This document shows, piece by piece, positions 17,575 through 25,713 of a DNA stretch of 60,048 nucleotides. This stretch comes from Bacteroidota bacterium (GTDB taxonomy: Bacteria > Bacteroidota > Bacteroidia > UBA8524). The stretch spans positions 1-60,048 of the forward strand of contig SBGR01000067.1 of assembly GCA_006226545.1 (NCBI GenBank), read 5' to 3'. Each line of letters starts with the position of its first letter. The first letter of the stretch is position 1. The notes beneath the pieces were generated by a model. That model did not search any database and had not been told where the DNA came from. It was given only the letters and a program-made list of their open reading frames with translations. The position numbers and the translations under genes were made by a program.

Positions 17575-19379
17575 TATGGATTGGATTGATGGCGCTGCTG
17601 AGTATCAGTTCGGTGCAGGCGCAGAAATGGCAATCGGATGCTGAAGTGATTCGTTTGTCTTGGGCAGATACCGCCAAGGCTACACAGGTCTTTACCTCGC
17701 AGTCGGTTACCAAAAATGCCACGCAAGCCGATATCTTGGCCTTGGCTTTGGCAGCGGTAGGTCAACATCAGCTTCCCCTAACCGATTTTCAGATAGCGTA
17801 TACCAAAGAATCCCCGGTTGGCACACATACCGAATGGGCCTACCAGCCGCAAGGAATTCCGGCTTTCGCTCATTTTATAAAAATCTTTCAAGACCAACAG
17901 GGAACCATCAGGCAAGTAGCGTGTTTGTTGGATGGCGCCCGTAAACTTCCAATGGAGCAATTTGTGTTTCCATCGCATAGCGGATTTAGCGAACAAGAAG
18001 CTCGAAAAATCTGGTTTTATACCGGCACCGACTGGAAAGCCGCATGGGTGGTTCGTCCGCAAGCCAGTATCCTTGCCTTTGCCGAAGAACGCATCGTAGA
18101 TCAACAAGGCAGAACCCTGCACCGCATTCCTTTATCGTTTCATTATACCGCTCCGGATACCCTCGTTCAGGCAGCTGTTTTTTTACCTGATCCACTTACC
18201 TCAGCCGGAGTAGCTTATGGCGACGTAAAGAATGGCTATACTTATTTAGATTACAACGATGCCGATTCTTCCGGTGCCAACCAAGAGCGTAAAACGGTTA
18301 GCTTAAAGGTGAAGTTGCAGAACGATACCTTCATGCTCTACAATAACAATTTTTACTTCAACGAAATTGAAGGTCCGGCCAGGCTTACACCGTATTCTTT
18401 GTTTCCAACCTTTGAGTATACCCGCAGTCAGGAGCAATTTGAGTTTGTAAACTCATTTTACCACTTAAATCAGTTTAAGGGTAGGGTAGACAGCTTGGGC
18501 GTCAATCTGCCAGGCTTCCAGATTCAAGTAGATCCACACGCGGCCAATGGATTGGATATTTCGGCTTTTAGCATTTCAACCATACCGCCTTCCTTGCTTT
18601 TTGGCGATGGAGGTATAGACGATGCCGAAGATGCTGATGTGATTGTGCATGAGTTTGGTCATGCTCTTTCCCATGGAGCAGCGCCTAATACAGTGAATGG
18701 CTTGCAGCGAGAATCGTTTGAAGAAGGGCAATGCGATTATTTTGCGATGAGTTATTCGCGCCATGTGAAAGACACCATGTGGGAAAAGACTTTTAACTGG
18801 GATGGAAACGTGACTTGGCAAGGTAGGATATCCAATGGGCCTAAGATTATGCCCGACGATTATTCCACCAACAAATACTCCAATGCCGAAATCTGGGTTT
18901 CAGCTTTAACTGAAATCTACGATAGCATGGGCCGTGATAAAGCGGATAAATTGGTGATGTCTGGTTTGTACTACCAATATGCAAATATGTCGTTTCGCGA
19001 CATGGCCCTCAGTTTGATTCAAACCGATTCGATTTTATACAACGGCGCGCACGAGCAAGCCCTACGTACCTCCTTTAACCGCCGCCGTATTCTTTATCCC
19101 CTAGGAGTAGAACAGCAAGGTGACAATGGCCTAAACTGGACTGTTTACAATAGTTTGGGTTTTGCCCAAGGTGGATCGGTACAGGTTTACTTTGGTGGCG
19201 GACTCATTAGCGGTACCTATTCGCTGTATGCTGTGAATGGTCAGTTGATTCGCAGCGGAATAATCCACAACCAGAATGCCTTGAATTTGGAGGCAGAAGG
19301 CATTAAAAAAGGCCTGTACATTCTCAAGATTGAGGGCACAGGCCGTGAATTATTTGTGAGTCGCTTGGCTCGCTTTTAA
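17562..19379 (+). CDS. Secreted zinc metalloprotease with T9SS sorting domain
   Basis: A 605-residue exported protease. The start at 17562 gives a signal peptide (MGRVIWIGLMALLSISSVQA). A propeptide-like region (to about residue 200) precedes a gluzincin catalytic domain with VIVHEFGHALSHG (His363, Glu364, His367) and the likely third ligand in ESFEEGQCDYFAM. This suits the fungalysin/thermolysin-like M36/M4 group. The last ~80 residues form a type IX secretion C-terminal domain (ending GLYILKIEGTGRELFVSRLA). It should be secreted to the surface or medium and digest proteins. It overlaps the yigZ-family gene by 13 bases. Confidence 0.87.
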   Translation: MGRVIWIGLMALLSISSVQAQKWQSDAEVIRLSWADTAKATQVFTSQSVTKNATQADILALALAAVGQHQLPLTDFQIAYTKESPVGTHTEWAYQPQGIPAFAHFIKIFQDQQGTIRQVACLLDGARKLPMEQFVFPSHSGFSEQEARKIWFYTGTDWKAAWVVRPQASILAFAEERIVDQQGRTLHRIPLSFHYTAPDTLVQAAVFLPDPLTSAGVAYGDVKNGYTYLDYNDADSSGANQERKTVSLKVKLQNDTFMLYNNNFYFNEIEGPARLTPYSLFPTFEYTRSQEQFEFVNSFYHLNQFKGRVDSLGVNLPGFQIQVDPHAANGLDISAFSISTIPPSLLFGDGGIDDAEDADVIVHEFGHALSHGAAPNTVNGLQRESFEEGQCDYFAMSYSRHVKDTMWEKTFNWDGNVTWQGRISNGPKIMPDDYSTNKYSNAEIWVSALTEIYDSMGRDKADKLVMSGLYYQYANMSFRDMALSLIQTDSILYNGAHEQALRTSFNRRRILYPLGVEQQGDNGLNWTVYNSLGFAQGGSVQVYFGGGLISGTYSLYAVNGQLIRSGIIHNQNALNLEAEGIKKGLYILKIEGTGRELFVSRLARF

Positions 19380-19419
19380 TTGATTCCGAAATACAGGGTA
19401 GAAATTTCGGGAAACAACC

Positions 19420-20181
19420 TTAGTAGCCTGAAGCACCTGCTTTATGCAAGTCGCGTGGTTCCACTACCATTACAGGTATGCCGGAATTGCGAATGATTTT
19501 CTCCGAATACGACATAGAGAAGAAGCCTGCATCCCGATCGTTCATGATGATCAGCATATCTGCGTTTTTCTCTTGTGCGTAGTTTATCGTTACCTCATCC
19601 ACTTTTCCCCCTTCGTGAAAGTGATAGCTACAATCTACACCGGCTTTGGAAATGTATTCCATGGCCTGACTAGCATAAGACTTTAACCTCTTTTGCTCGT
19701 CGCCATTTTTTCCACTCACCAGAATGATATCGATGGTAGCGCCAAAGTGTTTAGCGATCTCAGTGGCAACCGGAACCTTCTGGCGCGTTTCTGCTTTGTC
19801 GTGCATCGGCATTACGATGTGTTTTACCGGATGAGGTTCAAACTCGTCTTTAACGGTAAGAACCGGAATCTCCAGGATGTTAACGATGCTCTGCGACTTT
19901 TTATCAGCAGGAATAATCAATAAGTCAGCTTCAAGCTCATTGGTTGCTTTAACTATTTCCTTAATTGATTCATTGCTTCGACGCACCATTTCAAATTTTA
20001 CCTGAGCAGCATTTGATTTTTCTGCAACTAATTCTTCGTAAACATTGCAGTTGTCATCAAAACAAATAAGGTGTAAAGTGCAGTCGAAAACGTTTGAGAG
20101 GTTGATTGCCGCGTCAAGAGTTCCGGAGTGTACAGTGTCACTCCGGAGCCCAACGGCGATTTTGGTAAAATCTGTCCTCAT
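19420..20181 (-). CDS. Tandem universal stress protein (UspA family)
   Basis: A 253-residue cytoplasmic protein with two Usp domains: residues 1-~125 (KIAVGLRSDTVHSGTLDAAI) and ~135-245 (HIVMPMHDKAETRQKVPVAT, ending IRNSGIPVMVVEPRD). The ATP-binding G-2x-G-9x-G(S/T) motif is not visible in either half, so it is probably of the non-ATP-binding type. Usp proteins accumulate in stress or stationary phase; the ligand here is unknown. It is divergent from the thiolase gene across a 150-base AT-rich gap. Confidence 0.87.
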   Translation of the reverse strand: MRTDFTKIAVGLRSDTVHSGTLDAAINLSNVFDCTLHLICFDDNCNVYEELVAEKSNAAQVKFEMVRRSNESIKEIVKATNELEADLLIIPADKKSQSIVNILEIPVLTVKDEFEPHPVKHIVMPMHDKAETRQKVPVATEIAKHFGATIDIILVSGKNGDEQKRLKSYASQAMEYISKAGVDCSYHFHEGGKVDEVTINYAQEKNADMLIIMNDRDAGFFSMSYSEKIIRNSGIPVMVVEPRDLHKAGASGY

Positions 20182-20292
20182 AGGCAGTTTGATTTTTGTT
20201 TATATATCAGAGAAAAATTAATACCTCAATTTAAAAAATTAGGTTGAGATAAACAATCAATTTCTGGTCGCCAAATCCACCTTGAAAAGGCT

Positions 20293-20300
20293 TATCTTCG
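20293..20300 (+). promoter_or_regulatory. Candidate -7 element of the thiolase gene
   Basis: TATCTTCG fits the TAnnTTYG variant of the Bacteroidota -7 element and leaves a leader of roughly 27 bases before the ATG at 20332. No convincing -33 element was seen. Confidence 0.4.
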
Positions 20301-20331
20301 CGGCACTTTAAAAGAAAAAATTCATTCTATT

Positions 20332-21507
20332 ATGAGAGAAGTTTATATCGTGTCAGCCGTTCGTACCGCAATTGGTAGCTTCGGTGGTACACTTTCATCT
20401 ATTCCGGCTACCCAATTGGGAGCAAGTGCAATCAAAGGTGCTTTAAGCAAAGCAGGTTTAGCTGCTGATCAAGTTGATGAAGTATTTATGGGTTGTGTAT
20501 TGCAAGCCGGTTTAGGACAAGCTCCGGCTCGTCAGGCTGCCTTGTTTGCCGGTTTGAGTGATAAAGTTCCTGCAACTACCGTAAATAAAGTTTGTGCTAG
20601 CGGAATGAAGTCTGTGATGTTAGGTGCACAATCGATCATGTTGGGCTTAAACGACGTGGTGGTTACCGGTGGTATGGAAAACATGTCGGCTGTGCCGCAT
20701 TACATGAATGCCCGCAACGGTACCAAATTCGGTGATATCACCATGAAAGACGGAATGTTATTGGACGGCTTAACTGACGTTTACAATAATTACCACATGG
20801 GTAATGCTGCTGAGCTTTGCGGACGAGAATACAATATCGGAAGAGAAGCGCAAGATGCGTATACCATTGAGTCGTACAAACGTGCGGCAGCTTCTTGGGA
20901 AGCCAATAAATTTAGCGATGAAATAGTGCCGGTAGAAGTACCGCAACGTAAAGGTGATCCAATTCAATTTGCGAAAGACGAGGAGTACAGCAATGTGATC
21001 TTCGATAAAATCCCTACACTTCGTCCTAGCTTCCAAAAAGAAGGAACTGTAACTGCGGCCAACGCGTCAACTTTGAACGATGGTGCAGCAGCTTTGGTTT
21101 TGATGAGCAAAGAAAAAGCAGAAGAATTGGGCATCAAACCTTTGGCTAAAATCACCGGATTTGCTGATGCAGCTCAGGCTCCTGAGTGGTTTACAACAGC
21201 TCCATCCAAGGCTATTCCTTTGGCAGCACAAAGAGCAGGTATCAGCTTAGACGACGTAGATTTCTTTGAAATCAACGAAGCCTTCTCTGTGGTTGCTTTA
21301 GCAAACAACAAAATCATGAACTTGGATGCCAATAAAGTGAACGTGAACGGTGGAGCAGTAGCCTTGGGTCACCCACTGGGCGCTTCCGGTGCACGTATCT
21401 TGGTTACCTTGATCAACGTACTGAAACAAAACAACGGCAAAATCGGTATGGCCGGTATTTGCAACGGTGGCGGTGGCGCTTCTGCCTTAGCTATCGAGTT
21501 GGTTTAA
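20332..21507 (+). CDS. Acetyl-CoA C-acetyltransferase (thiolase)
   Basis: A 391-residue thiolase that condenses two acetyl-CoA to acetoacetyl-CoA, or cleaves it in the reverse direction. The acyl-accepting Cys88 is in VNKVCASGMKS, the conserved NEAFSVVAL follows, then GGAVALGHPLGASGARI with the catalytic His, and the second Cys in GICNGGGGASA. The reaction can supply the mevalonate pathway (mevalonate kinase and mvaD lie at 35.9-37.9 kb) or serve fatty-acid or acetoacetate metabolism. Single gene with its own terminator. Confidence 0.94.
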   Translation: MREVYIVSAVRTAIGSFGGTLSSIPATQLGASAIKGALSKAGLAADQVDEVFMGCVLQAGLGQAPARQAALFAGLSDKVPATTVNKVCASGMKSVMLGAQSIMLGLNDVVVTGGMENMSAVPHYMNARNGTKFGDITMKDGMLLDGLTDVYNNYHMGNAAELCGREYNIGREAQDAYTIESYKRAAASWEANKFSDEIVPVEVPQRKGDPIQFAKDEEYSNVIFDKIPTLRPSFQKEGTVTAANASTLNDGAAALVLMSKEKAEELGIKPLAKITGFADAAQAPEWFTTAPSKAIPLAAQRAGISLDDVDFFEINEAFSVVALANNKIMNLDANKVNVNGGAVALGHPLGASGARILVTLINVLKQNNGKIGMAGICNGGGGASALAIELV

Positions 21508-21523
21508 TACGATACACTTATAG

Positions 21524-21563
21524 AATACCGTTCTGGTTTATATCGGAACGGTATTTTCTTTTT
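21524..21563 (+). terminator. Terminator of the thiolase gene
   Basis: A 10-bp stem (21524-21533 with 21546-21555), a 12-base loop and a T-rich tail (TTTTCTTTTT). It lies 16 bases after the thiolase stop. Confidence 0.85.
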
Positions 21564-21570
21564 ATACGCC

Positions 21571-22419
21571 ATGACAAAAAACCTTTTTCTACTCCTGTTT
21601 TTGCTGCCTTTCACGGCTTGGTCTAAACCTTCTCCTCGTTTATTGTCGCTAGAACGGCAATTGGCTGCGGTAGGCTTCGACTTGGTAGAATGCAGGGAAG
21701 AGAAAGACCGTGATTCTTGTTTAAAGCGTTTCAATGCCTTGATGGATACCGCCATTCACATGGAGGGTTCTTGGGACTTACCTTTCGATTCAGTTCGCAA
21801 TGTGAGTAAGGTAGTATCGCCCGATAAGGCATTTCGTATTTTCACCTGGTCTTACCGCTTCGATAACGATAGCTTTTTGCTCTACGGCTTTATTCAGTTT
21901 CCGGAAGGAAGCCGGGAAGAAGAGGTGGTTTACCTTCAAGACTCCTCGCATGTATTTGCCGAGAAAGATCCGGTCTACAAAGAATTGAATCCGGAAAACT
22001 GGTACGGGGCTTTGTACTACGATATCATCATCACGAAGAAGAAACGACAACGCCACTATACCTTATTGGGCTACGACCCGGGCTCAAGAGCAGCCAATAC
22101 CAAAGTGTTGGATGTACTGTGGATTGATGAACGTGAGGATATCAACTTCGGGGCTCCATTGTTTAAGGTTTACTCCAATCGCTCACCACAAAAAAGGGTA
22201 ATCTGGCATTATTCCGATAAGGCCGCCATGATGGTGCGCTACGAACCGAAAAAGGATATCATCGCTTTCGATAACATGATTCCTACCGATAAAAAGGCCA
22301 AAGGCATCTACAGTCTCTACCTCCCGGATGGCACCTACGATTATTTCCGACTTCGCCGAGGCATGTGGGTGAAGAATGAGATGATGTTTGATAATGTGAG
22401 GAACGCTACCGAGGATTAA
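21571..22419 (+). CDS. Exported protein, function unknown
   Basis: A 282-residue protein with a signal peptide (MTKNLFLLLFLLPFTAWS) and no later membrane segment. It is rich in beta strand and aromatic residues (KAFRIFTWSYRFDNDSFLLY, YGALYYDIIITKKKRQRHYT). I have the impression of a Bacteroidota-only periplasmic family but cannot name it. It starts 64 bases behind the thiolase stop and directly after the terminator, so it probably has its own promoter. Confidence 0.65.
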   Translation: MTKNLFLLLFLLPFTAWSKPSPRLLSLERQLAAVGFDLVECREEKDRDSCLKRFNALMDTAIHMEGSWDLPFDSVRNVSKVVSPDKAFRIFTWSYRFDNDSFLLYGFIQFPEGSREEEVVYLQDSSHVFAEKDPVYKELNPENWYGALYYDIIITKKKRQRHYTLLGYDPGSRAANTKVLDVLWIDEREDINFGAPLFKVYSNRSPQKRVIWHYSDKAAMMVRYEPKKDIIAFDNMIPTDKKAKGIYSLYLPDGTYDYFRLRRGMWVKNEMMFDNVRNATED

Positions 22420-22489
22420 ATGAGTAATGACTTCTGGGATGCTTTGTGCTGTTATTTAAGGTGTATTCATTGAGAGCCTTTCATGTATT

Positions 22490-22936
22490 CTAATCAAAGA
22501 AAAATACCAATCGCTCTTGCTCATCGGGTTTGCCGATGATATTGTTGATATAGTCTTCTTGGTATTCTAGTCCTCCGCGTTGGATATAGCCTTCCGCATG
22601 TGGCATGCAGGTACCCCAAGAACCGGATGTCTTGCAATCGTCTAAGTCGTCTACTTTCACCACGGTATGGTTGCCCGTTACGATTACCACGTGTTTGTGG
22701 TCTTTGGCTTCGCCTAGTACATCGGCTACATTGTCTTTGTTGAGTTCTACTACTTTAGCGGCGCTGGATTCTGCAGCGGATTTAAATTCTTCTACCGGGT
22801 TCTTCGATTCAATGTTTTCTAAGCTTTTCGGATTCTCCAGAAAGTTAGAGACCAATTCGGTAGCGGCAGGATTTGATTTCTTCTGAGTGCAGGCTGATAA
22901 GACCAGTGCCAAGCTCAAGGGATAGAGTAGTTTCAT
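22490..22936 (-). CDS. Small lipoprotein, function unknown
   Basis: A 148-residue lipoprotein from ATG 22936: signal LLYPLSLALVLSAC with the lipidated cysteine at residue 15, then a low-complexity Glu/Lys/Ser-rich linker, and a C-terminal folded part with two cysteines (DDCKTSGSWGTCMPHAEGYI) that could form a disulphide. An in-frame ATG exists 21 bases upstream but would place extra residues before the signal. No family recognised. Confidence 0.65.
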   Translation of the reverse strand: MKLLYPLSLALVLSACTQKKSNPAATELVSNFLENPKSLENIESKNPVEEFKSAAESSAAKVVELNKDNVADVLGEAKDHKHVVIVTGNHTVVKVDDLDDCKTSGSWGTCMPHAEGYIQRGGLEYQEDYINNIIGKPDEQERLVFFFD

Positions 22937-22985
22937 AGGCATGGCTAAGATAGGCATTATTCGCTTATGTAAAATTAAGAATGAC

Positions 22986-23444
22986 TTATGAGCTTAGCTT
23001 CATTATCATCTGAAATGCGATATAAGCTGCCGGCACAAAAGCAGCAGATACGAGTCCCCATTTTACAGGTGTTTTCAATTCCGTTTCCCTTCCATGCCAA
23101 GCCAACCAAGTTGAGGTGAGTATGCCCACCACCGGAATGCTGATGAAATAGAGAGCGATAAGGTAATCGCCATTCTGCAAATAGGAGCGAAGAATGAAAA
23201 ATGGCCCGGTAAAGAAAATCGCTATAAAGCCTATCAACATAGCGATAGCACCCACCTTTCCGGTAAAGAAGTGAAGCCAACTGAATACGCCAAACTGCAA
23301 AAGGCTAAGAAAGAAAGCTACTAAAACAATGGGATGGTAGGAGCTGGCTACAGACATGCCAGCAGCCATCAGCTTATAACTCAATAGGCTTAGGATGATA
23401 CATACTATATAGGCGAGAACTTTATAAGAGAGGTTGAGTTTCAA
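22986..23444 (-). CDS. Four-helix membrane protein, function unknown
   Basis: A 152-residue hydrophobic protein with about five hydrophobic stretches (VLAYIVCIILSLLSYKLMAA, IVLVAFFLSLLQFGVFSWL, IAMLIGFIAIFFTGPFFIL, LIALYFISIPVVGILTSTW, WGLVSAAFVPAAYIAFQMI). No motif points to a function. It lies 31 bases from the 3' end of clpP on the same strand and may be part of another unit. Confidence 0.6.
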   Translation of the reverse strand: MKLNLSYKVLAYIVCIILSLLSYKLMAAGMSVASSYHPIVLVAFFLSLLQFGVFSWLHFFTGKVGAIAMLIGFIAIFFTGPFFILRSYLQNGDYLIALYFISIPVVGILTSTWLAWHGRETELKTPVKWGLVSAAFVPAAYIAFQMIMKLSS

Positions 23445-23475
23445 GGTGTGGGTTTATGATCAAAGGCCAATATAC

Positions 23476-24015
23476 CTATAAAAGATCCACTATTCCATAC
23501 GCCAAGGCTTCTTCTGCATCCATCCAATGGTCGCGGTCAAAGTCTGCCAAAATGCGATCAATGGTTTGTCCGCAATTGTCTGCCAAAATCTGTGCACCCA
23601 ATTTTTTCGCCTTGCTTAGTTCTTCCAACTGTATTTCGATGTCGGCATAACGGCCGCCAATTCCGCCGCTGGGTTGGTGAATCATAACTCGGGCATGCGG
23701 GTAAACTTTACGCATTCCCTTTTCTCCGGCACTGAGCAATATCGCTCCCATGGAAGCTGCCATGCCGGTGCAATGGGTAGCTACGGGAGAGCTGATGCTT
23801 TGCATGCAATCGTATATGGTAAAGCCGGCGTGAACATGTCCACCCGGACTGTTGATGAGCAATGTGATGGGAGATTGAGGCTTTAGCGATTCTAGGTAAA
23901 GCAGACGTTCTACTACATGACGGGCCGAATCGTCGTTTACTTCTCCCCAGAGTAAAACGGTTCTTTGCTGTAGCAGACTTGCTTCTACCAAATCTTGTGG
24001 TCGTTTAAATTCCAT
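23476..24015 (-). CDS. clpP: ClpP-family serine protease
   Basis: The 179-residue proteolytic subunit that forms tetradecameric barrels with Clp ATPases. The catalytic triad is intact: Ser88 in CTGMAASMGAILLSAG, His113 in VMIHQPSGG and Asp162 in DFDRDHWMDAEEA. LLINSPGGHVHAGFTIYD is the family oligomerisation/oxyanion region. It is slightly shorter than housekeeping ClpP (about 195-210) and has no clpX neighbour, so it may be a second ClpP. A Crp/Fnr regulator gene lies directly upstream on the same strand, with a perfect TTGAT-N4-ATCAA palindrome between. Confidence 0.9.
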   Translation of the reverse strand: MEFKRPQDLVEASLLQQRTVLLWGEVNDDSARHVVERLLYLESLKPQSPITLLINSPGGHVHAGFTIYDCMQSISSPVATHCTGMAASMGAILLSAGEKGMRKVYPHARVMIHQPSGGIGGRYADIEIQLEELSKAKKLGAQILADNCGQTIDRILADFDRDHWMDAEEALAYGIVDLL

Positions 24016-24049
24016 ACCGCAAGTTGCGCTAAGGATTCATCTCAAAACC

Positions 24050-24063
24050 TTGATTTCAATCAA
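24050..24063. promoter_or_regulatory. FNR-type palindrome between the Crp/Fnr gene and clpP
   Basis: TTGATTTCAATCAA fits the FNR consensus TTGAT-N4-ATCAA exactly. It lies 35-48 bases before the clpP start and overlaps the stop codon of the Crp/Fnr gene. The recognition helix of that regulator (ETLSR) carries the E..SR residues that read TTGAT in FNR. An autonomous operator for clpP is inferred. Confidence 0.45.
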
Positions 24064-24652
24064 GCTTTAAAACCCGACTCAAAGTTTCGGGTCTGATGCC
24101 CAGGTAGGCGGCAAGGTGCACTTTGGGAATATGTTTAAAGGCTTCAGGGTGTTTTTGTTTCAACCAGTTTACCCTTTCCATCGGATCGGCATGCATAAAG
24201 AGGCTTTCCCTACTCAGCCGCTCGAGTAATATGCTTTGCAGATTGGCGTTCCAGTACTGCTGAAGGGCAGGGTCTTGCGCTAGTATTTGCTCAAAATCCG
24301 ACTTCGGAATGGCGAGTAGTCGGCAAGCGTGAATGGCTTCCAAATAGGTGCTTTGGTCTTGTGGGTTGAGAAAGTGTGGCAGGTTAAAGAAACAATGTCC
24401 GGCCCAAGCAAATTCAAGGATCAGCTCCCTATCTTCCGTTTCTTGTGCGGCCTTCATACTGCCTTCCAGAATCAGGTATAACATCGATTCTTTTTTGCTT
24501 TCGTATTCCAAACGTTCACCTTTTTTCAAGCGAATCTCCGTCTGCCATTTGTCCAAAAGCCAAAGCAGACTTTGGTCCTTTAAATTTGGAAAATGGAAAC
24601 GTAGAAATGGAGCCAAGAAGGCATCAATGGTATATGGCATCGCTAAACCCAT
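24056..24652 (-). CDS. Crp/Fnr-family transcription regulator
   Basis: A 198-residue regulator with an N-terminal cyclic-nucleotide-binding-type beta roll (LKKGERLEYESKKESMLYLI, GSMKAAQETEDRELILEFAW) and a C-terminal winged helix (HLAAYLGIRPETLSRVLKLD). The protein ends straight after the recognition helix. No cysteine cluster for an iron-sulphur centre is present, so it is not an oxygen-sensing FNR; the ligand is unknown. The start may instead be the ATG at 24640. The downstream gene on the same strand is clpP, with an FNR-like box between. Confidence 0.88.
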   Translation of the reverse strand: MGLAMPYTIDAFLAPFLRFHFPNLKDQSLLWLLDKWQTEIRLKKGERLEYESKKESMLYLILEGSMKAAQETEDRELILEFAWAGHCFFNLPHFLNPQDQSTYLEAIHACRLLAIPKSDFEQILAQDPALQQYWNANLQSILLERLSRESLFMHADPMERVNWLKQKHPEAFKHIPKVHLAAYLGIRPETLSRVLKLD

Positions 24653-24731
24653 ACTGCAAATTAATCATTGAATTCAGATTTTCACCTTCAATTGCGTTCG
24701 AGGCTTTTGCTAATTGTTGTTCATTTGTGAA

Positions 24732-25268
24732 ATGGCAAAGCACCCTTTCCTCCAAACCATGGCAATGCGATTGGCCAGCAGCATGTCGGCTGAGCGGAAG
24801 CCTTGGGCAGCAATACTGGCATCTGATTCGGCACTTTTGGAAGATAGTCTGCAGTTTTTGGATGGAGACTACGGCACCGCCTCCAGGTATATTTGGCTTC
24901 TGGGTGAAGTGGCCGAAACAGCGCCGGAACAATTGTATCCTTTTTTGCCTTTTTTATGGCAACGTTTGCCTGAAGTTCAGGTTCCGGATACCCAGCGATC
25001 GCTAGCCAAGTTTATGGAATACTGCGGTATCCCGGAGGAAATGGAAGGGGAGGTAATCGATACCTTGTTTCATTGGTTAAACGATTTTGATACCAGTAAA
25101 TCGTGCCGCTACCATACCCTCCGCACTTTAGCCAAGGTGGTGCAGAAATACCCGGATTTTGCTGAAGAGTTGCGGGTTTCAATCGAGTCGCAAATGCCCG
25201 TGCAGAATCACGTGTTTCGGCATTATGCGCTTAAAATATTAAAGCAACTGGATGAGCAACAACTTTGA
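24732..25268 (+). CDS. HEAT-like helical repeat protein, function unknown
   Basis: A 178-residue cytoplasmic protein from ATG 24732 (an in-frame start also exists at 24714). It is built of helical pairs reminiscent of HEAT/ARM repeats (ASRYIWLLGEVAETAPEQLY, CRYHTLRTLAKVVQKYPDFA, FRHYALKILKQLDEQ), which usually mediate protein contacts. No catalytic motif. It is divergent from the Crp/Fnr gene and overlaps the next gene by 17 bases. Confidence 0.65.
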   Translation: MAKHPFLQTMAMRLASSMSAERKPWAAILASDSALLEDSLQFLDGDYGTASRYIWLLGEVAETAPEQLYPFLPFLWQRLPEVQVPDTQRSLAKFMEYCGIPEEMEGEVIDTLFHWLNDFDTSKSCRYHTLRTLAKVVQKYPDFAEELRVSIESQMPVQNHVFRHYALKILKQLDEQQL

Positions 25269-25713
25269 ATTTCGTAAGCTTGAGGCGGCAAGTTTAAACG
25301 CCATTGCTTCATGGGTTTATGCCACGGGAGAAACGCTGTTTATGCAACCTTACTTCGATTGCCAAAGTGCCAACAGGCCATTGCGCGGTCCTGCAGATTG
25401 TGAAGGATTTGCAGTGTACTTGAATCAGCAACTTATTGGTTTGTTTGAGTTTTCTTTTAGCGATGAACGGATGATACTCGGCTTAGCATTATCGCCGTTG
25501 CATGTAGGCAAGGGGCTTTCCAGCGATTTTATCTTAGCCGGTATACGGTTCGGAATTGAACATTACGATTACCGTGGCTCTGCTGTGTTTTTGGAAGTGG
25601 AGAAATCCAACATCGCCGCAGTAAAGGCTTATACGAAAGTTGGGTTCAGCCTGCTGGACGAGAATGGCGATTCCTTTACCTTGGCCTTTTCGCTAGATAA
25701 GATGCCTGGCTAG
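25252..25713 (+). CDS. GNAT-family N-acetyltransferase
   Basis: A 153-residue acetyltransferase of the GNAT fold, transferring acetyl from acetyl-CoA to an amine of an unknown substrate. Strands and the acetyl-CoA-binding region are visible (GLALSPLHVGKGLSSDFILA), followed by FLEVEKSNIAAVKAYTKVGF, the typical end of the fold. It overlaps the HEAT-like gene by 17 bases and ends with a 4-base tail-to-tail overlap with the WYL regulator gene. Confidence 0.82.
   Translation: MSNNFEFRKLEAASLNAIASWVYATGETLFMQPYFDCQSANRPLRGPADCEGFAVYLNQQLIGLFEFSFSDERMILGLALSPLHVGKGLSSDFILAGIRFGIEHYDYRGSAVFLEVEKSNIAAVKAYTKVGFSLLDENGDSFTLAFSLDKMPG

Noticed and set aside
20182..20331. A riboswitch between the Usp and thiolase genes
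   Set aside because: The gap is AT-rich, without strong helices; only a plain promoter element is supported.
24445..25005. A 186-codon plus-strand frame
   Set aside because: It covers the antisense of the Crp/Fnr gene and the start of the HEAT-like gene; cysteine- and serine-rich shadow translation.
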